Origin: an uncultured Clostridia bacterium
GTDB lineage: Bacteria > Bacillota > Clostridia > TANB77 > CAG-508
Assembly (NCBI GenBank): GCA_944391155.1
Contig: CALXSO010000016.1
Coordinates: 1 to 5,528, forward strand
Direction of reading: 5' to 3'
DNA: 5,528 nucleotides
Part shown: positions 1 to 5,528 of the stretch, in pieces
How positions within the stretch are numbered: the stretch's first letter is position 1
Layout: each line of letters opens with the position of its first letter
Program-made: the position numbers and the translations under genes
The notes under the pieces: generated by a model
The model's input: only the letters and a program-made list of their open reading frames with translations
What the model was told of the DNA's origin: nothing
The model's database searches: none

Positions 1-422
1 TACTATGGGTATTTTTAACCATAGTATTTGTTTCGCCATTAGCTAATAGTATATTTTCAGGTAATGTAAATGGAAAGTTTGACTTAGGAATATTTTTTGA
101 GACATTTGTGAATAGTATAACAAATCCATTTGCTAGTTTTGGAAATGTATTTTCAAGTGGTGCTACAGGTACATTTTTTTCTACTTTATTTATTTTTACA
201 ATTTTTTATTTAGTATGTTTCTTTATAGGATTTGCAAAATCAGCACCTAAAAATGAATATACAGATATTGAACATGGATCTAGTGATTGGAGTCAACATG
301 GTGAGCAATATAGAATTTTAAGTAAGAATAAAGGGATAATATTGGCAGAAGATAATTATTTACCAGTAGATAAAAGAGGAAATGTCAATGTATTAGTTGT
401 TGGACGGATCAGGTTCTGGTAA
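1..422 (+). CDS. virD4: Type IV coupling protein (VirD4/TraG family), N-terminal membrane part; 5' partial and frameshifted
   Basis: The reading frame is open from the left edge (first full codon at position 3), so the true start lies outside the window; GTG at 108 is only an internal codon without a ribosome binding site. The part seen starts in a hydrophobic segment (LWVFLTIVFVSPLANSIFSG), probably the end of the first membrane helix. An extracytoplasmic stretch follows, then a second helix (FFSTLFIFTIFYLVCFFIGF, about 175-235). Next comes a cytoplasmic linker with the EHGSSDW and NVNVLVVG motifs that precede the Walker A loop in Gram-positive coupling proteins. The family forms an inner-membrane hexameric ATPase that hands relaxase-bound DNA to the type IV secretion channel. 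The frame ends in RIRFW-stop exactly where GGSGSGKS is expected, so this is one gene with the ORF at 397-1971, broken by one base. Family and frameshift are clear; whether the break is biological is not. Confidence 0.85.
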   Translation, partial: LWVFLTIVFVSPLANSIFSGNVNGKFDLGIFFETFVNSITNPFASFGNVFSSGATGTFFSTLFIFTIFYLVCFFIGFAKSAPKNEYTDIEHGSSDWSQHGEQYRILSKNKGIILAEDNYLPVDKRGNVNVLVVGRIRFW

Positions 423-1971
423 ATCTGCATCATATTCTAAACCAAATGCCTATCAAATGTTAGGATCATATGTATTTACAGATCCCAAAGGTGAATTATA
501 TGACGATACAGCAGGATTTTTAAAGCAACATGGATATGAAATAAAAGTTTTAAATTTAGTAAGACCACAATTTAGTGATGGATATAATCCATTGAGACAT
601 ATTTCTTCAGAAATAGATGTTGATGTTATCGCAAATACTATAGTTAAAGGTCAAAAAGGGGAAGGAGGTTCTTCAGAACCATTCTGGGATGATTCAGCAG
701 AAATGTTATTGAAAGCACTTATATACTATTTAATGGCAACAAGACCAATAGAAGAGCAAAACCTAACAAGTTGTGCAGAATTAGTAAGAGCAGCTAATAA
801 CAATGGAGGAAGTAACTTATTAACCGAGCTTATGAGTCAGTTACCATATGATCATCCAGCTAGAACAAACTACAAATCTATTGAAATTGCACCAGAAAAG
901 ACATATAGTTCAATATTAAGTACTTTACAATCAAAACTTGGTAAATTTGATTCCAAGGAAATTGCAGAATTAACTTCAACAGATACAATTGATTTTGAGG
1001 ATATTGGAAACAAAAAGACAGCTGTTTATGTTATATCTTCAGATACACATACTGCATATGATTTTTTACTAACTATATTTTTCTCGCAAATGATACAACA
1101 ATTATATGATTATGCAGATAGAAATGGAGGAAAATTAAAAGTTCCTACATATTTTATCCTAGATGAGTTTGCAAATATTGGTAAAATTCCTGACTTTGAT
1201 AAAAAGATTTCTACATCAAGAAGTAGAAAGATATCATTTAGTGTAATTTTGCAGAATGTGGATCAATTAGAAGCTGTATATGAAAAGTCTTATGAAACAA
1301 TAATGGGTAACTGTGATACTCACCTTTTCTTAGGAAGTAATTCATATAAAACACTGGAATACTTTTCTAAACAGCTAGGAGAAAAAACAATTGAAAGAGA
1401 TAGTATTTCAATAAATAAAGATAAGCAGAATCATAAAACGGGAAAGAGTATATCAGATCAAGTTATGGCAAGAGCTTTGATGACCCCAGACGAATTGAGA
1501 AGATTAGATAATGATATTTGTATTATTTTCGAAAAAGGAATAAAGCCTATTAAGGCCAGAAAATATTATTATTTTGAACATCCAATGGCAAAAGAAATGA
1601 AAAGATATGCAATTAGTCATAATGATATCGGAGAAATAGAAAGAGGACCTTGGAGAAAATACAATCCATATAATCCTTATGTACCAGAAGAAGAAAAACA
1701 AAAAAAGGTTGATAATTTAAAAGTAGCTTCTTTAGATGATTTATTTGAAGACGAACCAGAGGATGTAAAAAAAGAGGAAAATAAAATTCCAGAAACTGTT
1801 GGAACACAAAAAAAGGAATCAAATAATGTAGAGGCAAAAGGATTTTCTGATTTGAAAGATTTTGAACCAGAAGCACCAATGCTACCACAAGATGATGAGT
1901 ATGATTTACAAAAAGAATTAGAGGCTAAATTTGATGAATTATTTGGACCTTTAGATGAAGATGAAAATTAA
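397..1971 (+). CDS. virD4: Type IV coupling protein (VirD4/TraG family), cytoplasmic ATPase part downstream of the frameshift
   Basis: This is the motor half of a conjugative DNA-transfer coupling protein. It opens with a P-loop (GSGSGKS, residues 4-10 counted from TTG 397), then the family motif FTDPKGELYDDT (27-38) and YNPLRHI (63-69). The Walker B segment ILDEFANIGKIPDF (254-267) is followed by STSRSRKISFSVILQN (272-287) and GNCDTHLFLG (304-313), all typical of VirD4/TraG proteins of Firmicute conjugative elements. The C-terminal 95 residues or so are acidic and low-complexity, perhaps a substrate or relaxase contact. TTG 397 is only the first possible start in this frame. It has no well-placed ribosome binding site and would give a protein with Asp in place of the first Gly of the P-loop and no membrane anchor. 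The original protein almost certainly reads through from the frame upstream of 405. Downstream of 405 it is intact for more than 520 codons. No other conjugation genes are visible. Confidence 0.9.
   Translation: MLDGSGSGKSASYSKPNAYQMLGSYVFTDPKGELYDDTAGFLKQHGYEIKVLNLVRPQFSDGYNPLRHISSEIDVDVIANTIVKGQKGEGGSSEPFWDDSAEMLLKALIYYLMATRPIEEQNLTSCAELVRAANNNGGSNLLTELMSQLPYDHPARTNYKSIEIAPEKTYSSILSTLQSKLGKFDSKEIAELTSTDTIDFEDIGNKKTAVYVISSDTHTAYDFLLTIFFSQMIQQLYDYADRNGGKLKVPTYFILDEFANIGKIPDFDKKISTSRSRKISFSVILQNVDQLEAVYEKSYETIMGNCDTHLFLGSNSYKTLEYFSKQLGEKTIERDSISINKDKQNHKTGKSISDQVMARALMTPDELRRLDNDICIIFEKGIKPIKARKYYYFEHPMAKEMKRYAISHNDIGEIERGPWRKYNPYNPYVPEEEKQKKVDNLKVASLDDLFEDEPEDVKKEENKIPETVGTQKKESNNVEAKGFSDLKDFEPEAPMLPQDDEYDLQKELEAKFDELFGPLDEDEN
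401..410 (+). other. Single-base frameshift site in the Walker A codons
   Basis: The sequence reads GTT GGA C GGA TCA GGT TCT GGT AAA. Dropping C405 restores VVGGSGSGKS, the expected P-loop; keeping it gives VVGRIRFW-stop. It is not in a homopolymer. The CGG codon it creates is not used as an in-frame Arg codon elsewhere in the window's genes; every other CGG triplet I found is out of frame or non-coding. This fits an inserted base (mutation or consensus error). Programmed +1 shifting at a rare codon is possible but unsupported. Confidence 0.85.
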
Positions 1972-2027
1972 AAAATTTCTAAAATTTAATTTAGAAAGTA
2001 GAATTTTGTAAAACTAGAAAATAAATC

Positions 2028-2058
2028 TTAATTAGCATATTTTTTAATTAGTATATTT
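2028..2058. repeat. 15-base near-perfect tandem repeat
   Basis: TTAATTAGCATATTT at 2028-2042 is followed one base later by TTAATTAGTATATTT at 2044-2058, with one C/T difference and a period of 16. The second copy abuts the terminator stem. TTAATTA is itself a palindrome. The origin could be simple slippage in A/T-rich DNA. Confidence 0.7.
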
Positions 2059-2093
2059 AAGAGAAAGAAATTATTAAACTTCTTTCTCTTTTT
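2059..2093 (+). terminator. Rho-independent terminator of the conjugation gene unit
   Basis: The arm GAGAAAGAA (2061-2069) pairs perfectly with TTCTTTCTC (2080-2088) across a 10-base loop, extended by two A-T pairs (2059-2060 with 2089-2090). The 3' arm runs into a T tract (2089-2093). It lies about 90 bases after the stop at 1971 and points the same way, so it separates the coupling-protein transcript from the nuclease operon. Confidence 0.85.
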
Positions 2094-2231
2094 GATGTGT
2101 CAAAAAAGTTTTAGGTCTATTGATCATTAATAAAAAATATTTATGTATTTACAGTCAGGTCTATTTTATAAATTTAGTCGAATTAGTAAAAAAATACAAC
2201 TTAAAAAAACAAAAATCTTTTCGGTTTTTTA

Positions 2232-2265
2232 TTGAAAAAAAATAGAGGATATTATAAAATATAAT
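2232..2265 (+). promoter_or_regulatory. Possible sigma-A-type promoter for the nuclease operon
   Basis: TTGAAA (2232-2237) is followed 15 bases later by TATAAA (2253-2258), and a perfect TATAAT sits at 2260-2265. The spacing is not ideal for either pairing (15 or 22 bases). Alternatives are TTGATA (2285-2290) with TTAAAT (2309-2314), or the lone TATAAT at 2337-2342. A promoter is expected here because a terminator lies upstream and a gene downstream, but such hexamers are common by chance in DNA this A/T-rich. Confidence 0.35.
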
Positions 2266-2357
2266 ATATCTTATTAGAAATAAATTGATATATAAAAAAG
2301 AAGTAAATTTAAATATTTAGTTTCCTATACAATAAATATAATAGAAATACAATAGTT

Positions 2358-2366
2358 AGAGGAGGA
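2358..2366 (+). promoter_or_regulatory. Strong ribosome binding site deciding the yhaO-like start
   Basis: AGAGGAGGA contains a full AGGAGG (2360-2365). It lies 5 bases before TTG 2371 and 11 bases before ATG 2377. The spacing slightly favours TTG, whereas family N-termini of the form MKFxHxAD favour ATG; the two products differ by only two residues. Confidence 0.8.
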
Positions 2367-2370
2367 ATTT

Positions 2371-3456
2371 TTGAAAATGAAATTTGTTCATATTGCAGAT
2401 ATGCATTTTGACAGTCCTTTTGTCAATTTGTCGGATAGAGAAACACTAGGAGATTTAAAAAGATTAGAACAGAGAAAAGTATTTAAAAAAATTATAGATT
2501 ATATAAAGGAAAATAATATTGAATTATTTTTTATTTCTGGAGACTTGTATGAACATCAATATATTAGAAAATCAACAATTGAATATATAAATGAATTGTT
2601 CAAGGAAATACCTGATACAAAAATTTTTATTTCTCCAGGAAATCATGAACCATTTTTAAAAAATTCTTATTATAATAAATACAATTGGAATGATAATGTA
2701 AAGATTTTTTCATCTAAATTCGAAAAAGTAGATTTAGAAGAAATAAATATTTACGGATATGGATTTGATGATTTTTATTGTACTGATTGTGGAATAGAAA
2801 ATTTAAACATAGAAAATCCAAATAAAATAAATATACTTGTAATTCATGGAACTTTAGATGGGGCAAATTTACAAGAAAAGCAATATAATTCAATAAATAA
2901 AAATACTTTAATAAAAAAAGGTTTTGATTATATTGCATTAGGTCATATTCATAAGATGCAAGTATTAGAGAATTCTAAAATTGTATATCCAGGTTCTACA
3001 ATAGCATTGGGGTTTGATGAATTAGGAAAACATGGTATGATTGTCGGAGAATTTATTGACGGAGAAATTAAATCATCATTTATTCCTCTTGCGGAAACAG
3101 AGTTTGTAGAGAAAGTAATAGATGTTACAGATATAATTTCAAATGATGAACTAATAGAAAAAATTAATAGTATTGAGATGGACAATAATCAATTTGTAAA
3201 AATTATATTACAAGGAAAAAGAAATTTTGAAATAGATACGTATGAGTTATATAAATTATTAACAAAAGAAAGAATTATAAAGATAAAGAATAAAACAAAA
3301 ATTAAATATGATTTAAATCTAATAAAAAATGATGTTACATTAAAAGGAATTTTTGCCGGAGAAATGCTAAAAAGATTAAGTAAGGAGAATATTTCAGAAG
3401 AAGAAAAAGAAATTTTAGAAAAAGCTATAGAAATCGGTTTTGAAGCTTTAGAATAG
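2371..3456 (+). CDS. yhaO: DNA repair exonuclease, metallophosphoesterase of the YhaO/SbcD/Mre11 family
   Basis: This is a predicted two-metal (Mn-type) phosphoesterase that acts as the nuclease subunit of an SbcCD-like DNA-end-processing complex. All five family motifs are present and intact, counted from TTG 2371: ADMHFDSPF (D10, H12), SGD (D58), PGNHE (N91, H92), VIHG (H159) and ALGHIH (H192, H194). After these, YPGSTIALGFDE (206-217) is also typical of the family. Residues from about 240 to 361 form the extension that in YhaO/SbcD/Mre11 proteins carries the capping and ATPase-binding parts, ending in a charged helical stretch. The length of 361 residues fits the family, slightly short of what I recall for Bacillus YhaO. 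An unusual CxxC pair occurs at C137 and C140. The start is TTG 2371 or ATG 2377, both served by one AGGAGG. The stop overlaps the ribosome binding site of the ATPase gene, so the two are an operon and probably translated in coupled amounts. The family call is firm; the cellular substrate is inferred. Confidence 0.92.
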   Translation: MKMKFVHIADMHFDSPFVNLSDRETLGDLKRLEQRKVFKKIIDYIKENNIELFFISGDLYEHQYIRKSTIEYINELFKEIPDTKIFISPGNHEPFLKNSYYNKYNWNDNVKIFSSKFEKVDLEEINIYGYGFDDFYCTDCGIENLNIENPNKINILVIHGTLDGANLQEKQYNSINKNTLIKKGFDYIALGHIHKMQVLENSKIVYPGSTIALGFDELGKHGMIVGEFIDGEIKSSFIPLAETEFVEKVIDVTDIISNDELIEKINSIEMDNNQFVKIILQGKRNFEIDTYELYKLLTKERIIKIKNKTKIKYDLNLIKNDVTLKGIFAGEMLKRLSKENISEEEKEILEKAIEIGFEALE

Positions 3457-3462
3457 GAGTGG
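3455..3462 (+). promoter_or_regulatory. Ribosome binding site of the yhaN-like gene, overlapping the upstream stop
   Basis: AGGAGTGG begins inside the TAG stop of the nuclease gene (3454-3456). AGGAG ends 7 bases before TTG 3467. It supports the TTG start, since no ATG gives the conserved MKINEIKINAYGKLKN beginning, and suggests translational coupling of the two subunits. Confidence 0.8.
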
Positions 3463-3466
3463 AATT

Positions 3467-5416
3467 TTGAAAATTAATGAAATAAAAATAAATGCATATG
3501 GAAAATTAAAAAATAAAGAAATTAAATTAAAAAATGGAATAAATCTTATATATGGAAAAAACGAAACAGGAAAATCTACGTTATTAAAATTTATAGCTAA
3601 CTCTTTTTATGGTGTATCCAAAAATAAAAAAGGAAAAGAATATTCTGATTATGATGCATATATGCCATGGTCAGGAGAAAATTTTTCGGGTAAATTGGAT
3701 TATGAATTAGATAATGGAGACAAATTTGAGGTTTTTAGAGATTTTAAAAAGAAAAATCCAAAAATATTCAATGAAAACAAAGAAGATATTTCAAAAGAAT
3801 TTTCAATAGATAAAACAAAAGGAAATCAATTTTTTATAGAGCAAACAAAAATGGATGAAGACTTATTTTTATCAACAATAGTATCTTATCAACAACATGT
3901 AAAATTAGAAAAAGGTGAACAAAATTTTTTAATACAAAAAATAGCTAATTTAATAGGAACTGGTGAAGATAATGTATCATATAGAATTGCAATGGATAGA
4001 CTTACAAGAAGACAAAGAGATGAAATAGGTTCAGAAAAGTCTAGGGAAAAGCCAATGAATATATTAGAAAGAGAAATTTCATTATTGGAGCAAGAAAAAC
4101 AAGAATTGAAAAGTTATGAAGAAAAAAAATATAATATAGAAGAAAATAAAAATAATATAGAAGAAGAAATTCAAAAATTAGAATTAGAAAAAAATTATAT
4201 TACCGACTTAAAATTTTTAAATGAAAAAGAAAAGAAAGAAAAAGAAAAAATATCTTTTAAAGAAAAATTACAAGAAGAAAATTTAGAAAAAATAAAAAAA
4301 TTAAATAATAATTTAAATGAAGAAAAAGAAAAAAATAAATTAAAAATAAATAAAATTAATGAAGAAAAAAAATTATTAAAAGATAAAAATAAAAAAATAA
4401 ATATATTATTTTTAATATTATTTTTTATTATTTTATTTATAAATATATTTCAATTTATTTTAATAAAAAATATTATTTTTAATATTATTTTTGTATTATT
4501 TTTGCCAATAGTTTTAATTGCTTGGTTTGCTGTAATTAAAATAAAAAATAAAAAAATAAAAATAATAGAAAAAAATAATAAAAAAATAATAGAAGAAATA
4601 AAAATAGAAGAAAATAATTTAAATAATGAAATAGAAATAAATGAAAAAAATAATAAAAAAATAATTGATGAAATAAAATCAGAAAAAAATAATTATTATA
4701 TAAAAATTAATTTGGAAAAAGAAAAAATAAAAAATAAATACAAAAATAAAATAGAAGAAAATAAATTAAATGAAATTAATGATACAGAAAATATAGATGA
4801 AAAACTAAATAATTTACAAAATAAAATTGCAAATAAAAAAATTCAGCTTCATAGTTTAGAATTAGATTCACAAAATATAGAGCCAAAATTAGAAAATTTA
4901 TCGAAAATAGAAGAAAAATTAGTTAACGATAATGAAAAGATGTCAACCTTGAAAAATCTAAATTTAAGTATGAATATTGCAAAAGAAGTATTGGAAAATG
5001 CATATCAAAAAATGAAAAACATGATTGCCCCTAGGTTTACAAAGAATTTATCTAAAAATATATCTATAATTACTGGCGGAAAATATAAAAATGTAAATAT
5101 AAATGATGAGTACGGTTTAATTGTTGAATTAGAAGATGGTTCATATGTGGAAGCAAATAAATTAAGTATAGGTACAATTGATCAAATGTACTTATCTCTA
5201 AGACTTTCAATGTTGGATGAATTGTCAGAAGAAAAGATGCCAATTTTTTTAGATGAATCATTTGCATATTTTGATGCGGAAAGATTGGAAAATATTTTAC
5301 AATTTTTGGCTCAAAATTATGCGGATAGACAGATTTTAATATTTACATGTACAGATAGAGAAAAGAATATTTTGACAAAGTTTAAAATTCAATTTCAGTT
5401 TATTGAGATGCTTTGA
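3467..5416 (+). CDS. yhaN: SbcC/Rad50-like ATPase of the YhaN type, with a two-helix membrane segment in the coiled coil
   Basis: This is a predicted ABC-type ATPase partner of the upstream nuclease. The N-terminal head has MKINEIKINAYGKLKN and Walker A YGKNETGKST (29-38), with a Q-loop at SYQQH (140-144). A Lys/Glu/Asn/Ile-rich coiled-coil arm runs from about 195 to 310. Two hydrophobic helices follow (about 312-332 and 336-357) joined by only a few residues, then the return arm to about 520. The C-terminal head has the signature KLSIGTIDQMYLSLRL (565-580), Walker B PIFLDE (D596, E597) and D-loop FAYFD (599-603). The H-loop position in FTCTDRE carries Thr (629) where many relatives have His. 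There is no CxxC; the only Cys is C628. Its 649 residues are much shorter than SbcC or Bacillus YhaN, mainly through short coiled coils. Both arms should lie in the cytoplasm, with the hairpin anchoring the apex in the membrane. The arms are encoded by extremely A/T-rich DNA with an internal 75-base duplication. The ATPase family is firm; the exact subfamily is likely but not proven. Confidence 0.88.
   Translation: MKINEIKINAYGKLKNKEIKLKNGINLIYGKNETGKSTLLKFIANSFYGVSKNKKGKEYSDYDAYMPWSGENFSGKLDYELDNGDKFEVFRDFKKKNPKIFNENKEDISKEFSIDKTKGNQFFIEQTKMDEDLFLSTIVSYQQHVKLEKGEQNFLIQKIANLIGTGEDNVSYRIAMDRLTRRQRDEIGSEKSREKPMNILEREISLLEQEKQELKSYEEKKYNIEENKNNIEEEIQKLELEKNYITDLKFLNEKEKKEKEKISFKEKLQEENLEKIKKLNNNLNEEKEKNKLKINKINEEKKLLKDKNKKINILFLILFFIILFINIFQFILIKNIIFNIIFVLFLPIVLIAWFAVIKIKNKKIKIIEKNNKKIIEEIKIEENNLNNEIEINEKNNKKIIDEIKSEKNNYYIKINLEKEKIKNKYKNKIEENKLNEINDTENIDEKLNNLQNKIANKKIQLHSLELDSQNIEPKLENLSKIEEKLVNDNEKMSTLKNLNLSMNIAKEVLENAYQKMKNMIAPRFTKNLSKNISIITGGKYKNVNINDEYGLIVELEDGSYVEANKLSIGTIDQMYLSLRLSMLDELSEEKMPIFLDESFAYFDAERLENILQFLAQNYADRQILIFTCTDREKNILTKFKIQFQFIEML
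4568..4678 (+). repeat. Intragenic direct repeat (36 bases, 75-base period) in the coiled-coil coding region
   Basis: The 36 bases from 4568 and the 36 bases from 4643 match at 34 positions and encode EKNNKKIIEEIK (residues 368-379) and EKNNKKIIDEIK (393-404). The two differences are A/T changes. The 25-residue period is not a multiple of the 7-residue coiled-coil heptad. This suggests a recent in-frame duplication in A/T-rich DNA, though low complexity may contribute. Confidence 0.75.
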
Positions 5417-5528
5417 AAATAATAAAGAAATAATTTAAAGTATAAGGAAATAAAAAAAAATAATAAATAAATAAAAATAATAAATAAAAAAATAAATAAA
5501 TAAAAATAATAAATAAAAAAAATAAATA
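5417..5528. repeat. A/T-only low-complexity tail with a ~29-base tandem repeat at the window end
   Basis: No gene or G/C-containing terminator follows the ATPase stop. From about 5451 to the end there is no G or C, and T is always isolated between runs of A. T spacings from 5464 run 4-4-6-3-4-8, then from 5493 run 4-4-6-3-4-9, and a third copy begins at 5523. This gives unit lengths of 29 and 30 bases. The array continues past the window, so its size is unknown. Confidence 0.75.

Larger units (their letters stand above)
1972..2370. other. 399-base non-coding spacer between the conjugation gene and the nuclease operon
   Basis: No gene is supported here. From left to right it holds a weak A/T hairpin right after the stop codon (arms 1976-1983 and 1990-1997), a 15-base tandem repeat (2028-2058), a convincing terminator (2059-2093), the 9-base repeat AGGTCTATT at 2113-2121 and 2157-2165, A/T-rich sequence with promoter-like hexamers (2232-2265), two copies of ATACAATA spaced 20 bases apart (2327 and 2347), and the ribosome binding site of the next gene. 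The longest small ORF with an ATG (2143-2235, 30 codons) has no ribosome binding site. I see no tRNA, riboswitch or recognisable attachment site. Confidence 0.7.

Noticed and set aside
108..422. A separate 104-residue gene starting at GTG 108
   Set aside because: The frame is open back to the window edge with coherent membrane-helix sequence, and there is no ribosome binding site at 108. It is the N-terminal part of the coupling protein.
1976..1997. Palindrome TTTCTAAA / TTTAGAAA just after the coupling-protein stop
   Set aside because: It is a weak, mostly A-T hairpin with no following T tract; the stronger terminator is at 2059-2093.
2204..2230. A second terminator or attenuator (AAAAAAC 2204-2210 pairing with GTTTTTT 2224-2230)
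   Set aside because: There is only one G-C pair in the stem and a messy interior, so it is too weak to call in a region rich in A and T runs.
2143..2235. A 30-codon basic small protein (ATG 2143 to TGA 2233-2235)
   Set aside because: There is no ribosome binding site, the Lys/Ile/Phe composition is what A/T-rich noise gives, and no recognisable motif is present.
1504..5267. Open frames on the minus strand inside the three genes
   Set aside because: They are rich in Leu, Phe, Ile and Tyr, lack ribosome binding sites and overlap firmly identified + strand genes, so they are shadows.
5451..5528. CRISPR array or replication origin in the terminal repeat
   Set aside because: The units are low-complexity A/T with no distinct spacers, no palindromic repeat and no DnaA boxes or iterons with any G/C content.
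1..5528. Alternative genetic code with TGA as Trp
   Set aside because: Trp is encoded by TGG in the genes, and no in-frame TGA occurs inside the three long coding regions; TGA appears only as the ATPase stop.

Overview
The window is very AT-rich. Hand counts give about 37% G+C in one of the richest lines (781-840) and under 10% in the poorest coding stretch (4561-4680). It uses the standard bacterial code: Trp is TGG and TGA appears only as a stop. Strong AGGAGG-type ribosome binding sites, TTG starts and the gene families all suggest a low-GC Firmicute, probably a Clostridia-like gut or anaerobic lineage. The species cannot be told from this sequence.

Layout, all genes on the + strand. (1) Positions 1-1971 hold a VirD4/TraG-type conjugation coupling ATPase. 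Its 5' end lies outside the window, and a single extra base (C405) inside the Walker A codons splits it into an N-terminal membrane part (1-422) and an ATPase part (397-1971). (2) Positions 1972-2370 are a 399-base non-coding spacer. It holds a 15-base near-perfect tandem repeat, a clear rho-independent terminator (2059-2093), a spaced 9-base repeat, and weak promoter-like sequence ahead of a strong ribosome binding site. (3) Positions 2371-5416 are a two-gene operon with a 10-base gap: a YhaO/SbcD/Mre11-like nuclease with all metal-binding motifs, then a YhaN/SbcC/Rad50-like ABC-type ATPase. (4) Positions 5417-5528 are a low-complexity tail that becomes an A/T-only tandem repeat of about 29 bases and runs off the end of the window.

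How the genes work together: the nuclease and ATPase should form one complex, with ATP-driven closing of the ATPase heads controlling access of DNA ends to the nuclease. The ATPase has no CxxC zinc hook. In the middle of its coiled coil, where the hook would be, it has two closely spaced membrane helices. This predicts a DNA-end-processing complex tethered to the inner face of the membrane, and it is the most interesting point in the window. The coupling protein is a separate transcription unit, closed by its own terminator. It marks a conjugative element or its remnant, and any functional link to the nuclease pair is speculative.
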